A stretch of 64,000 nt of DNA, from the NCBI GenBank assembly GCA_964567745.1, contig CAZMNY010000026.1:1-64000 (forward strand). The letters are read 5' to 3'. The translations under genes and the position numbers were made by a program. The stretch is from CAZMNY01 sp964567745. Lineage in GTDB: Bacteria; Planctomycetota; Planctomycetia; Pirellulales; Pirellulaceae. Of this stretch, positions 45,510 to 54,786 are shown in pieces. The notes under the pieces are model-generated. The model worked only from the letters and a program-made list of their open reading frames with translations, was not told where the DNA came from and made no database searches. How positions within the stretch are numbered: the first letter of the stretch is position 1; each line of letters opens with the position of its first letter.

Positions 45510-46373
45510 CTAGAAGCGTTTTCGATTGAGCGGCGGGAGTCGTTTGCCGCCGGGCGACGGAAGATCGGATGGTTCATCGAGCAGCATTTCGACGAGCCCG
45601 ACAGTGTCGGTTGAGGCGTCGTTCATGCGGTCCATCCAATGCGACTTGATGATGCCGGTCGAGTCGAACATTTCGGCCTGAAAACACGACAGCACGCTGC
45701 TCGTAATCCGTTCGTTCAAGTCGGCGTTGGGAGTGTCGTTTGAAAGACCGTGATGGAACGCAGTCCTGAGCGACGCCAACACGACGGGCCAAATGATCGG
45801 TTGCTGAGTTCGACGCATCTCGGCTCGGTAGTCGGCGCCGTATTCGCAGACGCGTTCATATTCGACGGCAAATTCAGCAACATCAAAGTCGGCTTGAAGG
45901 TAGCCGAGCAGCATGTCGTTCCATTTTTCGCATCGCCTTCGCAAGCGATCAATCATCACGGCGTCTTCCACATCCATTCCCTGCCGGCTGACCATCAGGG
46001 CCAATGCTCGATTGCGAGCCTCCATGTGACCGATCATGATGCTCCGCGTCATCGGCTCGGCTTCGTTAATTCCGCGCAGTCGATCGTACTGCGACGTCAC
46101 CGCCGTCCAGACTCGAGTTAGTATCTCGCTCGTGAGAATTTCTTCGATGACGGGCCGAAGCATGACCCAGACGATCTGCTTTTCCTCAGGCGTCACCGTT
46201 TGGATATCGTCGGCGGAATCCTTGAGGCGCCGAATCCAGTTGTCGAGTCGGCATTTGCTGGTGGACCAATAGCGTTCCATTCCAGACAGCGAGATCCGGT
46301 CGGTTGAACGAATGAAGACTTTGCCATGTGCTGCCGTGAGTGCTGCGGCCTCAACGATTTGACGCGGATGCAT
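45510..46373 (-). CDS. Hypothetical helical protein
   Basis: About 287 residues from the ATG at 46373 (MHPRQIVEAAALTAAHGKV). The frame is open to 46535 with a GTG, but neither start has a good ribosome site. Mostly helical, no signal peptide or membrane helix. Notable segments: IRRLKDSADDIQTVTPEEKQ, ARNRALALMVSRQGMDVEDA and RLRRRCEKWNDMLLGYL. Convergent with the ABC operon, 35 bases apart. No family recognised. Confidence 0.6.
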   Translation of the reverse strand: MHPRQIVEAAALTAAHGKVFIRSTDRISLSGMERYWSTSKCRLDNWIRRLKDSADDIQTVTPEEKQIVWVMLRPVIEEILTSEILTRVWTAVTSQYDRLRGINEAEPMTRSIMIGHMEARNRALALMVSRQGMDVEDAVMIDRLRRRCEKWNDMLLGYLQADFDVAEFAVEYERVCEYGADYRAEMRRTQQPIIWPVVLASLRTAFHHGLSNDTPNADLNERITSSVLSCFQAEMFDSTGIIKSHWMDRMNDASTDTVGLVEMLLDEPSDLPSPGGKRLPPLNRKRF

Positions 46374-46719
46374 ATGCGATTGCCCGACGAGTATATGTTC
46401 CGAGAGAAATGAAAAAGCGGCGCGGTCCGAGAGCCTGAGGGGACCAAGGCTCGCGGAGTCTAGTAAGTGAGGAGAAGATTCGCTTGCTAGATGGTTCTCT
46501 CTAAAGCAAAGAGGGTGCCAAAACTCGAAACTCACTTTGCATCGCGACGCGTAACTGCCTTTCAGACAAGTGCTTGACGCAAGATGAGGCGGTCGCGGCT
46601 ATTTCCAGCTCATTCGGATCAATGATGAAAAACAACCACGGCGATTGACGAGTTGGGGCGAAAACGCAACGCTGTTGATTTGGTCGCCATCGCCGCTTCA
46701 CGAACGAGAATTGAAAACG
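46374..46719. other. Divergent intergenic region
   Basis: Contains the 5' regions of the hypothetical gene (minus) and ggt (plus). A TTGACG at about 46574 is the only promoter-like box noticed; its -10 partner is weak. Part may be coding if the hypothetical protein starts at 46535. Confidence 0.3.
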
Positions 46720-48486
46720 ATGCCTGACTCTCTATCATGCTCAACCCGTCGCGGCAGAACTCGCGTCGATTTCCGATCATGGCTGGTCGTCGTCGCCACC
46801 ATGCTGCTCGCCGTGGCACCCATCTTCCGACAACAAGCGCTCGGCGCGGAAGACAAAACGCGGCGCGTTCACGTCGATCGTTCGACAAAGGGAATGGTCG
46901 TATGCAATTCGCCTCTAGCCAGCCGAGTCGGCGCCAGTGTGCTGACGGATGGCGGCAGTGCCGTCGATGCGGCCGTCGCCACAGCGTTTGCAATGGCGGT
47001 GACTTGGCCGGAAGCCGGAAACATTGGCGGGGGCGGCTTCATGCTGGTCCACCCGAACGGCGGCGATCCGAAATGCATCGACTATCGCGAGATGGCGACC
47101 GGCAAAGCTCACGCCCGGATGTTTTCCGCCGACAGCTCTACCTACCACCCCTTGGCAGTCGGCGTCCCCGGGACCGTTGCCGGCATGGCGCTTGCCCATA
47201 AAGAATACGGACGACTCAAGTGGAAGCGGCTCGTCCGACCCTCGGTCAAGCTGGCCAGCGAGGGGTTTATCGTGGACGAGTTCCTGGCGAGGTCGATCAA
47301 CTCCATCATGACTCGATCGGGTTCGCATGAACGCTTCGCCGAGCTCCGCCGGGTGTACGGTCGCGCGGACAAGACGCCTTGGAAAGCGGGTCAGAAACTG
47401 GTGCTGCCTGACCTGGCCAAGACGCTTGAACGGATCGCCGAAGATGGCGCCGACGGTTTCTATCGAGGTCCCGTCGCCGATTTGCTGGTTGCCGAAATGA
47501 AGCGAGGAGGAGGTTGGATCTCGCACAATGACCTCGCCGCTTACCGAGCCAAGGTTCGCACGCCGGCCCACGGCGTCTATCGAGGTTGGGACATCTACGG
47601 CGCCCCGCCTCCGGCCTCCGGCGGACTCTGCTCCATCCTGATGATGCACATGCTCGAGCCCATGAAGCTGCGCGATCACGGTCGCTTCTCGCCGCGGACG
47701 TTGCATTTGACCGCGGAGGCGATGCGGCGAGCGTTCTTGGAGCGAGCTCGACATCTTGCCGATCCAGATTTCGTCGAGATGCCCAACCATCTCAACGACA
47801 AACCATTCGCCCATCGGCTTGCGAGCGACATTGAGCCGAACCGAGCGACGCCGAGTGAATCGCTCGCAACGGAGATTCGAATCGCTGACGAGAGCTCTCA
47901 AACCACCCACTTTTCCGTCGTTGACGCCGATGGAAACGCCGTCGCCAACACCTACACGCTCGAAGCGAGTTGGGGTTCGCGAGTCGTCGTCAAAGGCGCG
48001 GGCTTCGTGCTCAACAATGAGATGGGCGATTTCAATTGGTTGCCCGGCGTGACAAATCGCCGAGGCCGAATCGGGACTGGGCCGAATCAGATTCAGCCGC
48101 ACAAACGCATGCTGAGCTCGCAATCCCCGACAATCGTCAGCAAGCATGGCAAACCGATGCTGGTGACCGGAAGCCCGGGCGGACGAACGATCATCAATAC
48201 CGTCGTCAACATCTTGCTCAACGTGCTGGAATTCGAGATGCCGATCGAGGAGGCAATCAGCATTCGCCGTACTCACCACCAATGGCTGCCAGACCAGCTT
48301 GTCATCGAGGCGGGTGACGACCCCCGCTTGGCCGACACCGTCAGACGCCTCAAAGAGATGGGCCATCAAGTGCGCAGTCGCAGCAGCCAAGGCTCCGCCC
48401 ACTCCGTTTGGATCGATCCGGAATCGGGTCAACAAGTCGGAGTCGCCGATTGGCGTCGCGGCGGGCTCGCGGCCGGAGTGAAATAG
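46720..48486 (+). CDS. ggt: Gamma-glutamyltranspeptidase
   Basis: About 588 residues from the ATG at 46720; an upstream TTG at 46645 only adds a hydrophilic stretch. Signal peptide around FRSWLVVVATMLLAVAPIF. N-terminal nucleophile hydrolase: GMVVCNSPLASRVGASVLTDGGSAVDAAVATAFAM is split by me at VLTDGGSA; IGGGGFMLV and YREMATGKAH give the large subunit. Autocleavage is expected before the threonine in TTHFSVVD. The small subunit has NEMGDFN and SPGGRTIINTV (gamma-glutamyl site). It hydrolyses glutathione and other gamma-glutamyl compounds in the periplasm. Confidence 0.93.
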   Translation: MPDSLSCSTRRGRTRVDFRSWLVVVATMLLAVAPIFRQQALGAEDKTRRVHVDRSTKGMVVCNSPLASRVGASVLTDGGSAVDAAVATAFAMAVTWPEAGNIGGGGFMLVHPNGGDPKCIDYREMATGKAHARMFSADSSTYHPLAVGVPGTVAGMALAHKEYGRLKWKRLVRPSVKLASEGFIVDEFLARSINSIMTRSGSHERFAELRRVYGRADKTPWKAGQKLVLPDLAKTLERIAEDGADGFYRGPVADLLVAEMKRGGGWISHNDLAAYRAKVRTPAHGVYRGWDIYGAPPPASGGLCSILMMHMLEPMKLRDHGRFSPRTLHLTAEAMRRAFLERARHLADPDFVEMPNHLNDKPFAHRLASDIEPNRATPSESLATEIRIADESSQTTHFSVVDADGNAVANTYTLEASWGSRVVVKGAGFVLNNEMGDFNWLPGVTNRRGRIGTGPNQIQPHKRMLSSQSPTIVSKHGKPMLVTGSPGGRTIINTVVNILLNVLEFEMPIEEAISIRRTHHQWLPDQLVIEAGDDPRLADTVRRLKEMGHQVRSRSSQGSAHSVWIDPESGQQVGVADWRRGGLAAGVK

Positions 48487-48503
48487 TCTGGCGCCTAAGA
48501 CCA

Positions 48504-48720
48504 GACCCAACGAGCTTTTGTCGTTCGGTGATCAGGTCCCACCTACCGTTTCCCCGAAGGCCCGAAGGGGCGCAACATAACAGCCTAGGGGAAGCACGAC
48601 CGGCGAAGCCGTAGTGCGCCGCCCTGGGTTGGGTGTTTGTCTAACCACACGCCCTGAAAGAGCCTAACACCTACACCCTCGACAGCGATGACGTCATCAG
48701 ATCGTCGAATGCACGGTGCT
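48504..48720. repeat. Family 1 and family 2 repeats, copy E
   Basis: AGACCCAACGAGCTTTTG, CGTTCGGTGATCAG (48504-48532) is a decayed family 1 hairpin. From 48540 the family 2 order CCCCGAAGG, ACATAACAGCCTAGGGGAAG, GGCGAAGCC, GCCCTGGGTTGGG, GCCCTGAAAGAGC is present. The gap between the convergent ggt and sppA genes (266 bases) holds nothing else. Confidence 0.75.
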
Positions 48721-48752
48721 GTGCAAACACCATGCGTCATCAACGCACAGAG

Positions 48753-49787
48753 TCACTCGGCAATCGGGCTGAGAGGAAGATCGGAAGCGAGATAATACGC
48801 TCGAGGCGTGGTGAACTCGAGCAACGATTGAAACAGCTCGCTGCGAAGGTCGCTCCGCGATTGCATCAACGGAAGCGAAATTAAGCTGGTCTGCGCGCGA
48901 TATCTCACAACCCGGGCGCTGTCTTTGTTGAGATCGGCCAATTCCATCGCGCGATCAATGGCGTCTTCGATGAAGCCAACCCGATCGACCAAACCCAATT
49001 CCTTGGCTCTCAAACCGGAAAAGACTTCGCCGGTCGCCAGGTCGATGTCGCCATGTTTCAGTTCGTTGGAGTCATTTCTGAGCTTCGGGCGGCCATCTTG
49101 AATAATCTGCTTGAAGCGTTCGAAATATTCGCGGACCTGTCCGTCGAGAATCTTGCGATGCTCTTCGGGAATCTCCCTCGTCATCGAAAGCATTTGTTTT
49201 CGCGGGTGGCTGGCGATCGAATCATTCTTGATGTCGTATCGCTTGAGCAGACCGCTGATGTCGTAATGGGGGATGATGACGCCGATGGAGCCCGTCACCG
49301 TGGTCGGCTCGGCGAATATCGAGTCTTCTTGCTCGCCTACGGCCATCGCCACGTAATAGCCGCCGCTGGCCGCGACCGCGCCCATGCTAACGACAATCGG
49401 AATCTCTCGCTTGTCTCTGAGCTTCTTCAGATGGTGATAAATGAAATCCGACCCGTAAACAGCGCCGCCCGGCGAATTGATTCGCAGCACCACGGCCTTG
49501 ACATTCTGATCCGCGGCCACGCGATCGATCTGGTTCTTGATATACCCATCGCCTTCCATGATCACACCCGACAGCGTGATGATGGCAACTCGATCTGAGG
49601 CCTTTTTGTTGCCGGAGTGGTATCGCTCGGTGATTCCGTTGGACGTGTCGAAGTAGACCAGCCTGGCGCGATAATAGCCGTATACGAGGGCGGAGCTCAG
49701 GGCGGCGCAAATGATGAATCCCGACCAGCCGATGCGGAACAAGAGGTGGCTGAGGCCGTTTGTCGTTGATTGATTCTGGTCCGGCAT
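48753..49787 (-). CDS. sppA: Signal peptide peptidase SppA (S49)
   Basis: About 344 residues from the ATG at 49787, which has GGGAGAAG seven bases upstream; an earlier in-frame start at 49832 lacks one. One N-terminal membrane helix (GWSGFIICAALSSALVYGYY) and a single S49 domain: VAIITLSGVIMEG, VLRINSPGGAVYGSDFIYHHL, SMGAVAASGGYYVAMA (catalytic serine), TTVTGSIGVI, and VFSGLRAKELGLVDRVG (general-base lysine). It degrades cleaved signal peptides in the membrane. Confidence 0.92.
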   Translation of the reverse strand: MPDQNQSTTNGLSHLLFRIGWSGFIICAALSSALVYGYYRARLVYFDTSNGITERYHSGNKKASDRVAIITLSGVIMEGDGYIKNQIDRVAADQNVKAVVLRINSPGGAVYGSDFIYHHLKKLRDKREIPIVVSMGAVAASGGYYVAMAVGEQEDSIFAEPTTVTGSIGVIIPHYDISGLLKRYDIKNDSIASHPRKQMLSMTREIPEEHRKILDGQVREYFERFKQIIQDGRPKLRNDSNELKHGDIDLATGEVFSGLRAKELGLVDRVGFIEDAIDRAMELADLNKDSARVVRYRAQTSLISLPLMQSRSDLRSELFQSLLEFTTPRAYYLASDLPLSPIAE

Positions 49788-50001
49788 GAAACTTCTCCCA
49801 AAAACGATCGGATCAATGGCCAGAGTTTCCACAATTGTACGTCATTGTTGCTTACCGAGCCCCCGTTGGTGTTGCCAACTCGCCGCGTCTGCCGCTAAAG
49901 TACCGCCTTGGACAGTCATTTGGAAGTCAGTGGAATCAGCGAATCGAACGACCAACCCTTGGGTTGAGAGGATGTCGTTGCGATAGGAAAGGAGACTGCT
50001 C

Positions 50002-50748
50002 GTGTTGGTTGCGGCTCACACGGAGTGCTTAAACGACCTGCCCCTCAATGAGGTTGTTGGCCGTCTCGCCCACCTCGAGTTCACATGCATTGAGCTCGCG
50101 ATCAAGGAACAAGGGCAGTTCAAACCGTCAGAAGTGCTGGCCAATTTCGAGCGTGCGGTCGATCTCTGCCGCAACACGCGGCGATTGGATATCGTCGGTT
50201 TCGACACCGAAATCGAAGCCGAAGGCGACGACTACTACGCCCAGTTTGGCGCGATTTGCAAACTCGCCAAGGCGGTGAAGGTCGTTCAAATTACCGTCCC
50301 ATCGGGCGAACTTGGCACGCCGTTTAACGAAGAAGTTGAAAAGCTGAGAAAGCTCGTCGCCTTTGCCGAAATGCAGGGCGCGCGAGTCAGCATCAAGAGC
50401 CAAGTTGGAAGACTCTCCGAAGACCCAGACACGGTCGCCGTGCTCTGCGACAACGTCAAGGGACTCGGCCTAACGCTCGACCCCAGCCACTACATCTGCG
50501 GCCCCCACTCCGGACGGCCGATCGACAAGATCATGAAATACGTCTACGGCGTGCGGCTCCGAGACACCTCGCCAGACCAGTTTCAAGTTCGAGTTGGGCA
50601 AGGCGAAGTCGACTACGGCCGGCTCGTCGGTCAGCTGAGGCAGTTCGATTACGACCGAGCTCTCACGGTCGACATTGTGGAACAAGACGATGTCGAACAC
50701 GAAGCCGAGATGCGAAAGATCCGACTGCTGCTCGAAAGCCTGCTCTAG
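50002..50748 (+). CDS. Sugar phosphate isomerase/epimerase-like TIM barrel
   Basis: 248 residues from a GTG with AAAGGAGA eight bases upstream. Xylose-isomerase-like barrel: MLVAAHTECLNDLPLNEVV, LAHLEFTCIELAI, VVQITVPSGELGTPFNEEVEKL, GARVSIKSQVGRLSEDPDTV, GLGLTLDPSHYIC (His/Asp metal site), VRLRDTSPDQFQVRVGQGEVDY, and ALTVDIVEQD. The last two motifs are typical of planctomycete homologues. Stand-alone gene; substrate unknown. Confidence 0.85.
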   Translation: MLVAAHTECLNDLPLNEVVGRLAHLEFTCIELAIKEQGQFKPSEVLANFERAVDLCRNTRRLDIVGFDTEIEAEGDDYYAQFGAICKLAKAVKVVQITVPSGELGTPFNEEVEKLRKLVAFAEMQGARVSIKSQVGRLSEDPDTVAVLCDNVKGLGLTLDPSHYICGPHSGRPIDKIMKYVYGVRLRDTSPDQFQVRVGQGEVDYGRLVGQLRQFDYDRALTVDIVEQDDVEHEAEMRKIRLLLESLL

Positions 50749-51066
50749 GCACAGCCCTAACTCCCCGGCAAGCCCTGGCTCCTGGCAAATCAGCTTCGGC
50801 AAGTGCACTCCAGGTAAGTTGACGCTAGGCAGCGCCATCCGCCAAACGGCGTCGGACAGTTATGCGCCGATTCGGGTGAACCGCCCGCAAAGTCTTCCTA
50901 TTGTGCCAGGACAGTCCGCAGTCGCGTCTGTGCGGCGCGGCATTGCCAAGTTGGATCAGTTTCTTGTTGGCGATCTGACCACGATTGCGCCGATGACTAT
51001 TGAATCGAAAATAACACGCGTGTGGTTTGCGCCGACGGCGGACCAACCAAGTTCAGGAGTTAAATC
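50749..51066. other. Intergenic region
   Basis: No gene, repeat or strong hairpin seen. It must hold the promoter of the Cys-rich protein gene; no clear boxes. Confidence 0.3.
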
Positions 51067-51738
51067 ATGCCTCGCATCCCCACCGTTCTCGCGAGTCTCG
51101 CAGTCATCTTGCTTGTGGCCGGCACAGTAATGGCCAGCGAGCCGCGCCAGAAGTCCCAGGGAAAAGGCAAAGCCCATTCCTGCAGCAAGTGCGGAGACGG
51201 TTGTTCGTCCTGCGGCCGCGGTTGCACCGGCCCCGGTTGTCGCCGCGGCAAACACCATCGACTTTACGACGGTCAGGAGCCATGGGCGAACTGCGGATGC
51301 AACGGGAGTTACAAGTATCCCGTCCCGCCACTGTACACTTACCATTGGCGCGGCATGGCGTCGCAGCGACTGATGACAAACTACCATTCGCCCTATCGTT
51401 TTCCGGCGATCAAGCCGTTTGAGGACGAAGACACGGCCGACGACACGATTCAACTTGATGCGCCGCCGAAGTATCGCAATGCATCGCGTCAAAACAGCGC
51501 GCCCAAGCCGCCTCGACGAATTCGCTTGAATCCCAACTTACTCGAGAAAGTCGCTTCCGCGCCTGCGAAAGAGCCGGCCAAACAGCCAGCCGAATCGGGC
51601 GTCAAGCGAGCTGCGTTGGAGCAGACGTTGGTCAGCAGCTCGTCCAGCAGCGACAAAGCCGATGAACCGGGCAAGCGCAAGTCGACGTCGACAAGGATCA
51701 AGATTTCGCGAGTGCCGTTGCGAAATTTCATCCGCTGA
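51067..51738 (+). CDS. Secreted Cys-rich protein of a planctomycete family
   Basis: 223 residues with CAGGAG before the ATG. Signal peptide VLASLAVILLVAGTVMAS. Residues ~39-58 pack seven cysteines (CSKCGDGCSSCGRGCTGPGC), followed by CGC in WANCGCNGSYKYPVPPLYTY. This WAN-C-x-C and YTYHWRGM/TNYHSPYRFP block recurs, by my recollection, in many planctomycete secreted proteins. The rest is Pro/Ser/Lys-rich and disordered. The cysteines could form disulfides in the envelope or bind metal. Function unknown. Followed by a strong terminator. Confidence 0.78.
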   Translation: MPRIPTVLASLAVILLVAGTVMASEPRQKSQGKGKAHSCSKCGDGCSSCGRGCTGPGCRRGKHHRLYDGQEPWANCGCNGSYKYPVPPLYTYHWRGMASQRLMTNYHSPYRFPAIKPFEDEDTADDTIQLDAPPKYRNASRQNSAPKPPRRIRLNPNLLEKVASAPAKEPAKQPAESGVKRAALEQTLVSSSSSSDKADEPGKRKSTSTRIKISRVPLRNFIR

Positions 51739-51781
51739 CGCGATTAGATCCAATCGGCACCAGTCCGTCGATTAATACAAG

Positions 51782-51812
51782 AACGCCGAGCCTTCATGGG
51801 CTCGGCGTTTTT
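51782..51812 (+). terminator. Intrinsic terminator
   Basis: AACGCCGAGCC-TTCATG-GGCTCGGCGTT, a perfect 11-bp stem, followed by TTT. It ends the Cys-rich protein gene. Confidence 0.9.
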
Positions 51813-52140
51813 CGTTGCGTCACGCTGCGTGCCAGGAACAAGTTGCGTGGCGGCAACGCAAACTTCGCAACCGCAAGAGTCAACGCAACTGGAATTGCCA
51901 AACGTCACATCCGGCACAAGCGGATTCTTTCGATGGATCACGACATTCCGAAGACGCGTTCGAACAGGCAAAGTCCTCATTATTGTTGAATCCGGCGCGA
52001 CAAGATCCCCGATATTCTTTAAACCTATCCGTTGCGCGACATATCCCACCAGCGCGACGCCGCTATCCCACCGATCAACAAACTTCACGAAACGCACGCG
52101 GCCCTCACTCGCCCGGGACCTCGCGTTGATGGAGCCCTCG
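51813..52140. other. Leader region of the secretin gene
   Basis: The secretin frame is open through here back to an ATG inside the terminator hairpin, but the translation (SQPQESTQLELPN and onward) has no domain and precedes a proper signal peptide, so I regard it as untranslated leader. Promoter not identified. Confidence 0.4.
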
Positions 52141-54315
52141 ATGGCCTGCCCACTCAACCCATCTCACACTTCCGCTCGTTCCCGCTTCCAAAACTTGTTG
52201 CGGAATTTGGCCCTAGGTACGTCGGTACTATCGTGTCAGATTGCCCTCGCCGACTCGCCGAGCGGATTGGCAAAGTACATCAACGCCAAGTCGAGTCAAC
52301 GTCCTGTTTCGACAACGACGAAGGCACCCAAGGCGACGACCGCAAGCGACGACGCGCGAGCCAACAAACCCACTGGAACTTCTCCAGTCAGAGCGTCACG
52401 CAGCGGGCAGGCTGCCGTACGCTTGGAGCGATTGGACCAATCGGCCAAGCCCCCTGGATGGGCACCCTACGTCGGCGCCAAATCGATCCCATTCAAAGCG
52501 CCAGGCGGTGCCAAATCGGGCTCCGTTGCGCCCGTTGTCAAAACGCCCAGTCTTATTCGAATCCCAGCTCGCTCCGTCAAGAGAAAACTGAGCCCGCCGT
52601 CCGAGCTGCCGAAGCCAACGGCCCCCGCCGCGCAGAATCATCAGCCTGCCACGCAGAGTCACCAAGCCGCTACGCGGAATCAACCGATGAAACAACGCGC
52701 TGAGGTCCAGCCCCGCCGGATCTCACTTCCTCCACTTCGACCGAGCACGCGAGCAGAACAACCCGTTTCACGCGACTCGCTGAGTGAACACATCGCGAAA
52801 CGACTCGCGGCCGCCAAGAGCAAGACGCGTCAAGCCGCCGCAACCCAGCAACCGACTGGCCCAGTCGTGCAGGCTGTCGCTCAGCAACAGCCAGCCAATG
52901 GACCTTTCGAAATCATCGAAGAGGCAGGTTCGCTCAACATCCAGATGCGTCGCAGCCGCCTCCTGAAAACGAAGGCTCGAGTGTTCCGGACTGCGATTGT
53001 CGATCCCACTATCTGCGATGTCGTGCAATACACTCCTCAAGAATTGTCCATCATCGGCCGTCGTGTCGGTGCGACGCACGTCACCTTCTGGTTTGAAGAC
53101 GGCAACCGCGACCCAATGACATATCTCATCCAAGTCACGCCGGACGAGTCGGCTCGTGAAGACGTTCAGCGGCAGTACGGCGATCTAGAAAAACTGCTGG
53201 CCGACCTGTTTCCAGACAGCAAGATTCGGCTGACCGTGGTGGCCGACAAGTTGATTGTCCGCGGCCAAGCGAAGGGCGCGGCGGAAGCGGCACAGATCAT
53301 GTCGATCATCCGGGCCGGGTCAGGGCAAGGCAACGGCGGACAAATGGGCCTCGCCCAAGGTCAAGCGGCTCAAGCTCGCTTGCGAGATGAAACCGGCGCG
53401 AACGGCGCGACTCAATTGCAACTGGTCAACTTGCTCAACATCCCGGGCGTGCAGCAAGTCGCACTGCGAGTCAAGATCGCTGAGCTCAACCGCAGCGCCG
53501 CTCGGGGAATCGGCCTGAACCTCGAAGCCAATATTAAAATTAACGGCAATCAAGGTGCCCTGCTACTCAACTCCATTCTCAACACAACGGGTGCCGCGCC
53601 TGCGTTACTTGGCCTGGCGGAAAACGGCGATATCGAAGTCGGCCTGCGATGGCTGCAGCAACATGGCGTCATTCGGATGGTGTCCGAGCCGACACTTGTG
53701 ACCCTAAGCGGCACCGCGGCGACCTTTGTGGCGGGCGGCGAGTTCGCCGTTCCAACCGTGGTCGGGACAGGCGGGCTGAGCGCCGTCACGACCGACTTCC
53801 GCGCCTTTGGAGCGATAATCAGTTTCCTTCCCACCGTGGTCGACAAAGATCGCATTCGATTGCAAGTCTCGCCTGAATTCAGCCAAATCGATTCGAGTCT
53901 CGCGGTCAACGGCACGCCTGGCCTCAAAGTCCGCTCGGTCACAACGACGGTCGAAATGCGCGAGGGTCAAACGCTGGCCGTCGCAGGCTTGTTAGACGAG
54001 TCGATGAAGGCGAGCGGACAGGCCAACCTTCCTTGGCTCGAACGCATCGTAGGCAAACGAGACACATCGCGAGAGGAGACCGAGTTGATCATTCTCGTCA
54101 CTCCCGAGTTGATACATCCGATGGATCCGGAAGCAGTCCCGCCGCTTCCTGGTTTCGATGTTACCGAGCCGACGAACAAGGAGTTCTATTATCACGGTCG
54201 TTTGGAAGGGAACCCAACTCGCGAGTATCGCAGTACGGTTTGGCCGCGATTACAACGCCGCTACGGCGCAGGCGGTCCCTCAATGATCTCGGGACCGTTC
54301 GGACACGGTCAGTAG
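52141..54315 (+). CDS. CpaC/RcpA-like outer-membrane secretin
   Basis: About 724 residues from the ATG at 52141, with GGAG six bases upstream and a signal peptide right after (FQNLLRNLALGTSVLSCQIALA); an ATG at 52129 is the alternative. The first third is Pro/Gln/Thr-rich and disordered. Then comes a pilus/flagella-type N0 domain (VVQYTPQELSIIGRRVGATHVTFWF), a BON-like domain (RLTVVADKLIVRGQAKGAAEAAQI), and the secretin core (VALRVKIAELNRSAARGIG, ALLNSIL-like segment, VSEPTLVTLSGTAATFVAGGEF, FRAFGAIISFLPTVVDKDRIRL, ETELIILVTPELI). It forms the outer-membrane ring of a type IV (Tad-like) pilus or secretion apparatus. No other pilus gene is in the window. Confidence 0.9.
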   Translation: MACPLNPSHTSARSRFQNLLRNLALGTSVLSCQIALADSPSGLAKYINAKSSQRPVSTTTKAPKATTASDDARANKPTGTSPVRASRSGQAAVRLERLDQSAKPPGWAPYVGAKSIPFKAPGGAKSGSVAPVVKTPSLIRIPARSVKRKLSPPSELPKPTAPAAQNHQPATQSHQAATRNQPMKQRAEVQPRRISLPPLRPSTRAEQPVSRDSLSEHIAKRLAAAKSKTRQAAATQQPTGPVVQAVAQQQPANGPFEIIEEAGSLNIQMRRSRLLKTKARVFRTAIVDPTICDVVQYTPQELSIIGRRVGATHVTFWFEDGNRDPMTYLIQVTPDESAREDVQRQYGDLEKLLADLFPDSKIRLTVVADKLIVRGQAKGAAEAAQIMSIIRAGSGQGNGGQMGLAQGQAAQARLRDETGANGATQLQLVNLLNIPGVQQVALRVKIAELNRSAARGIGLNLEANIKINGNQGALLLNSILNTTGAAPALLGLAENGDIEVGLRWLQQHGVIRMVSEPTLVTLSGTAATFVAGGEFAVPTVVGTGGLSAVTTDFRAFGAIISFLPTVVDKDRIRLQVSPEFSQIDSSLAVNGTPGLKVRSVTTTVEMREGQTLAVAGLLDESMKASGQANLPWLERIVGKRDTSREETELIILVTPELIHPMDPEAVPPLPGFDVTEPTNKEFYYHGRLEGNPTREYRSTVWPRLQRRYGAGGPSMISGPFGHGQ

Positions 54316-54498
54316 CCAACGCTATTACGACAAAATTAAATCATGAGTTGCCGAGCCCACGTGTTCGTGAAAGCTGACTGCTTTTGAAGCGAGCAAAGGC
54401 GGTTCCATCCGTGAAGGCGGGCAACCATTGCTTCGGAGTGAGACTCGATCCGCTCGGCGACGCCCAACGCCGCTCTGAGTCCGCCCGAAGTCGATAGG

Positions 54499-54532
54499 GC
54501 CAGCGTCCGCCCCAGACGCTGGCTCTTTCTTG
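54499..54532 (+). terminator. Probable intrinsic terminator
   Basis: GCCAGCGTC-CGCCCCA-GACGCTGGC, a perfect 9-bp stem followed by TCTTTCTTGTTG, about 180 bases after the secretin stop. The rest of the 54316-54786 gap shows nothing. Confidence 0.65.
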
Positions 54533-54786
54533 TTGCCTCAGCGCCGCGCCTCTCGCGCGGTGTGGTTGAACCTTGCCTCAAGGCGATGCTGCCTCCCGTC
54601 GGAAGCGGCGTCTATAACGGCGCGCCTAGCCTGCGGCACACGGGTCAAACGAATACTTAGCGCCAAACTCTCTACGGACAGCGAAGTCAGAATCTGCGAC
54701 GCACACAGTTTTCATTGGACCAACAACGCGCTCGGTGATACGTTGATGCCTGCTTCGACTCCACTCCTTTGGCAGAGACTATTCGC

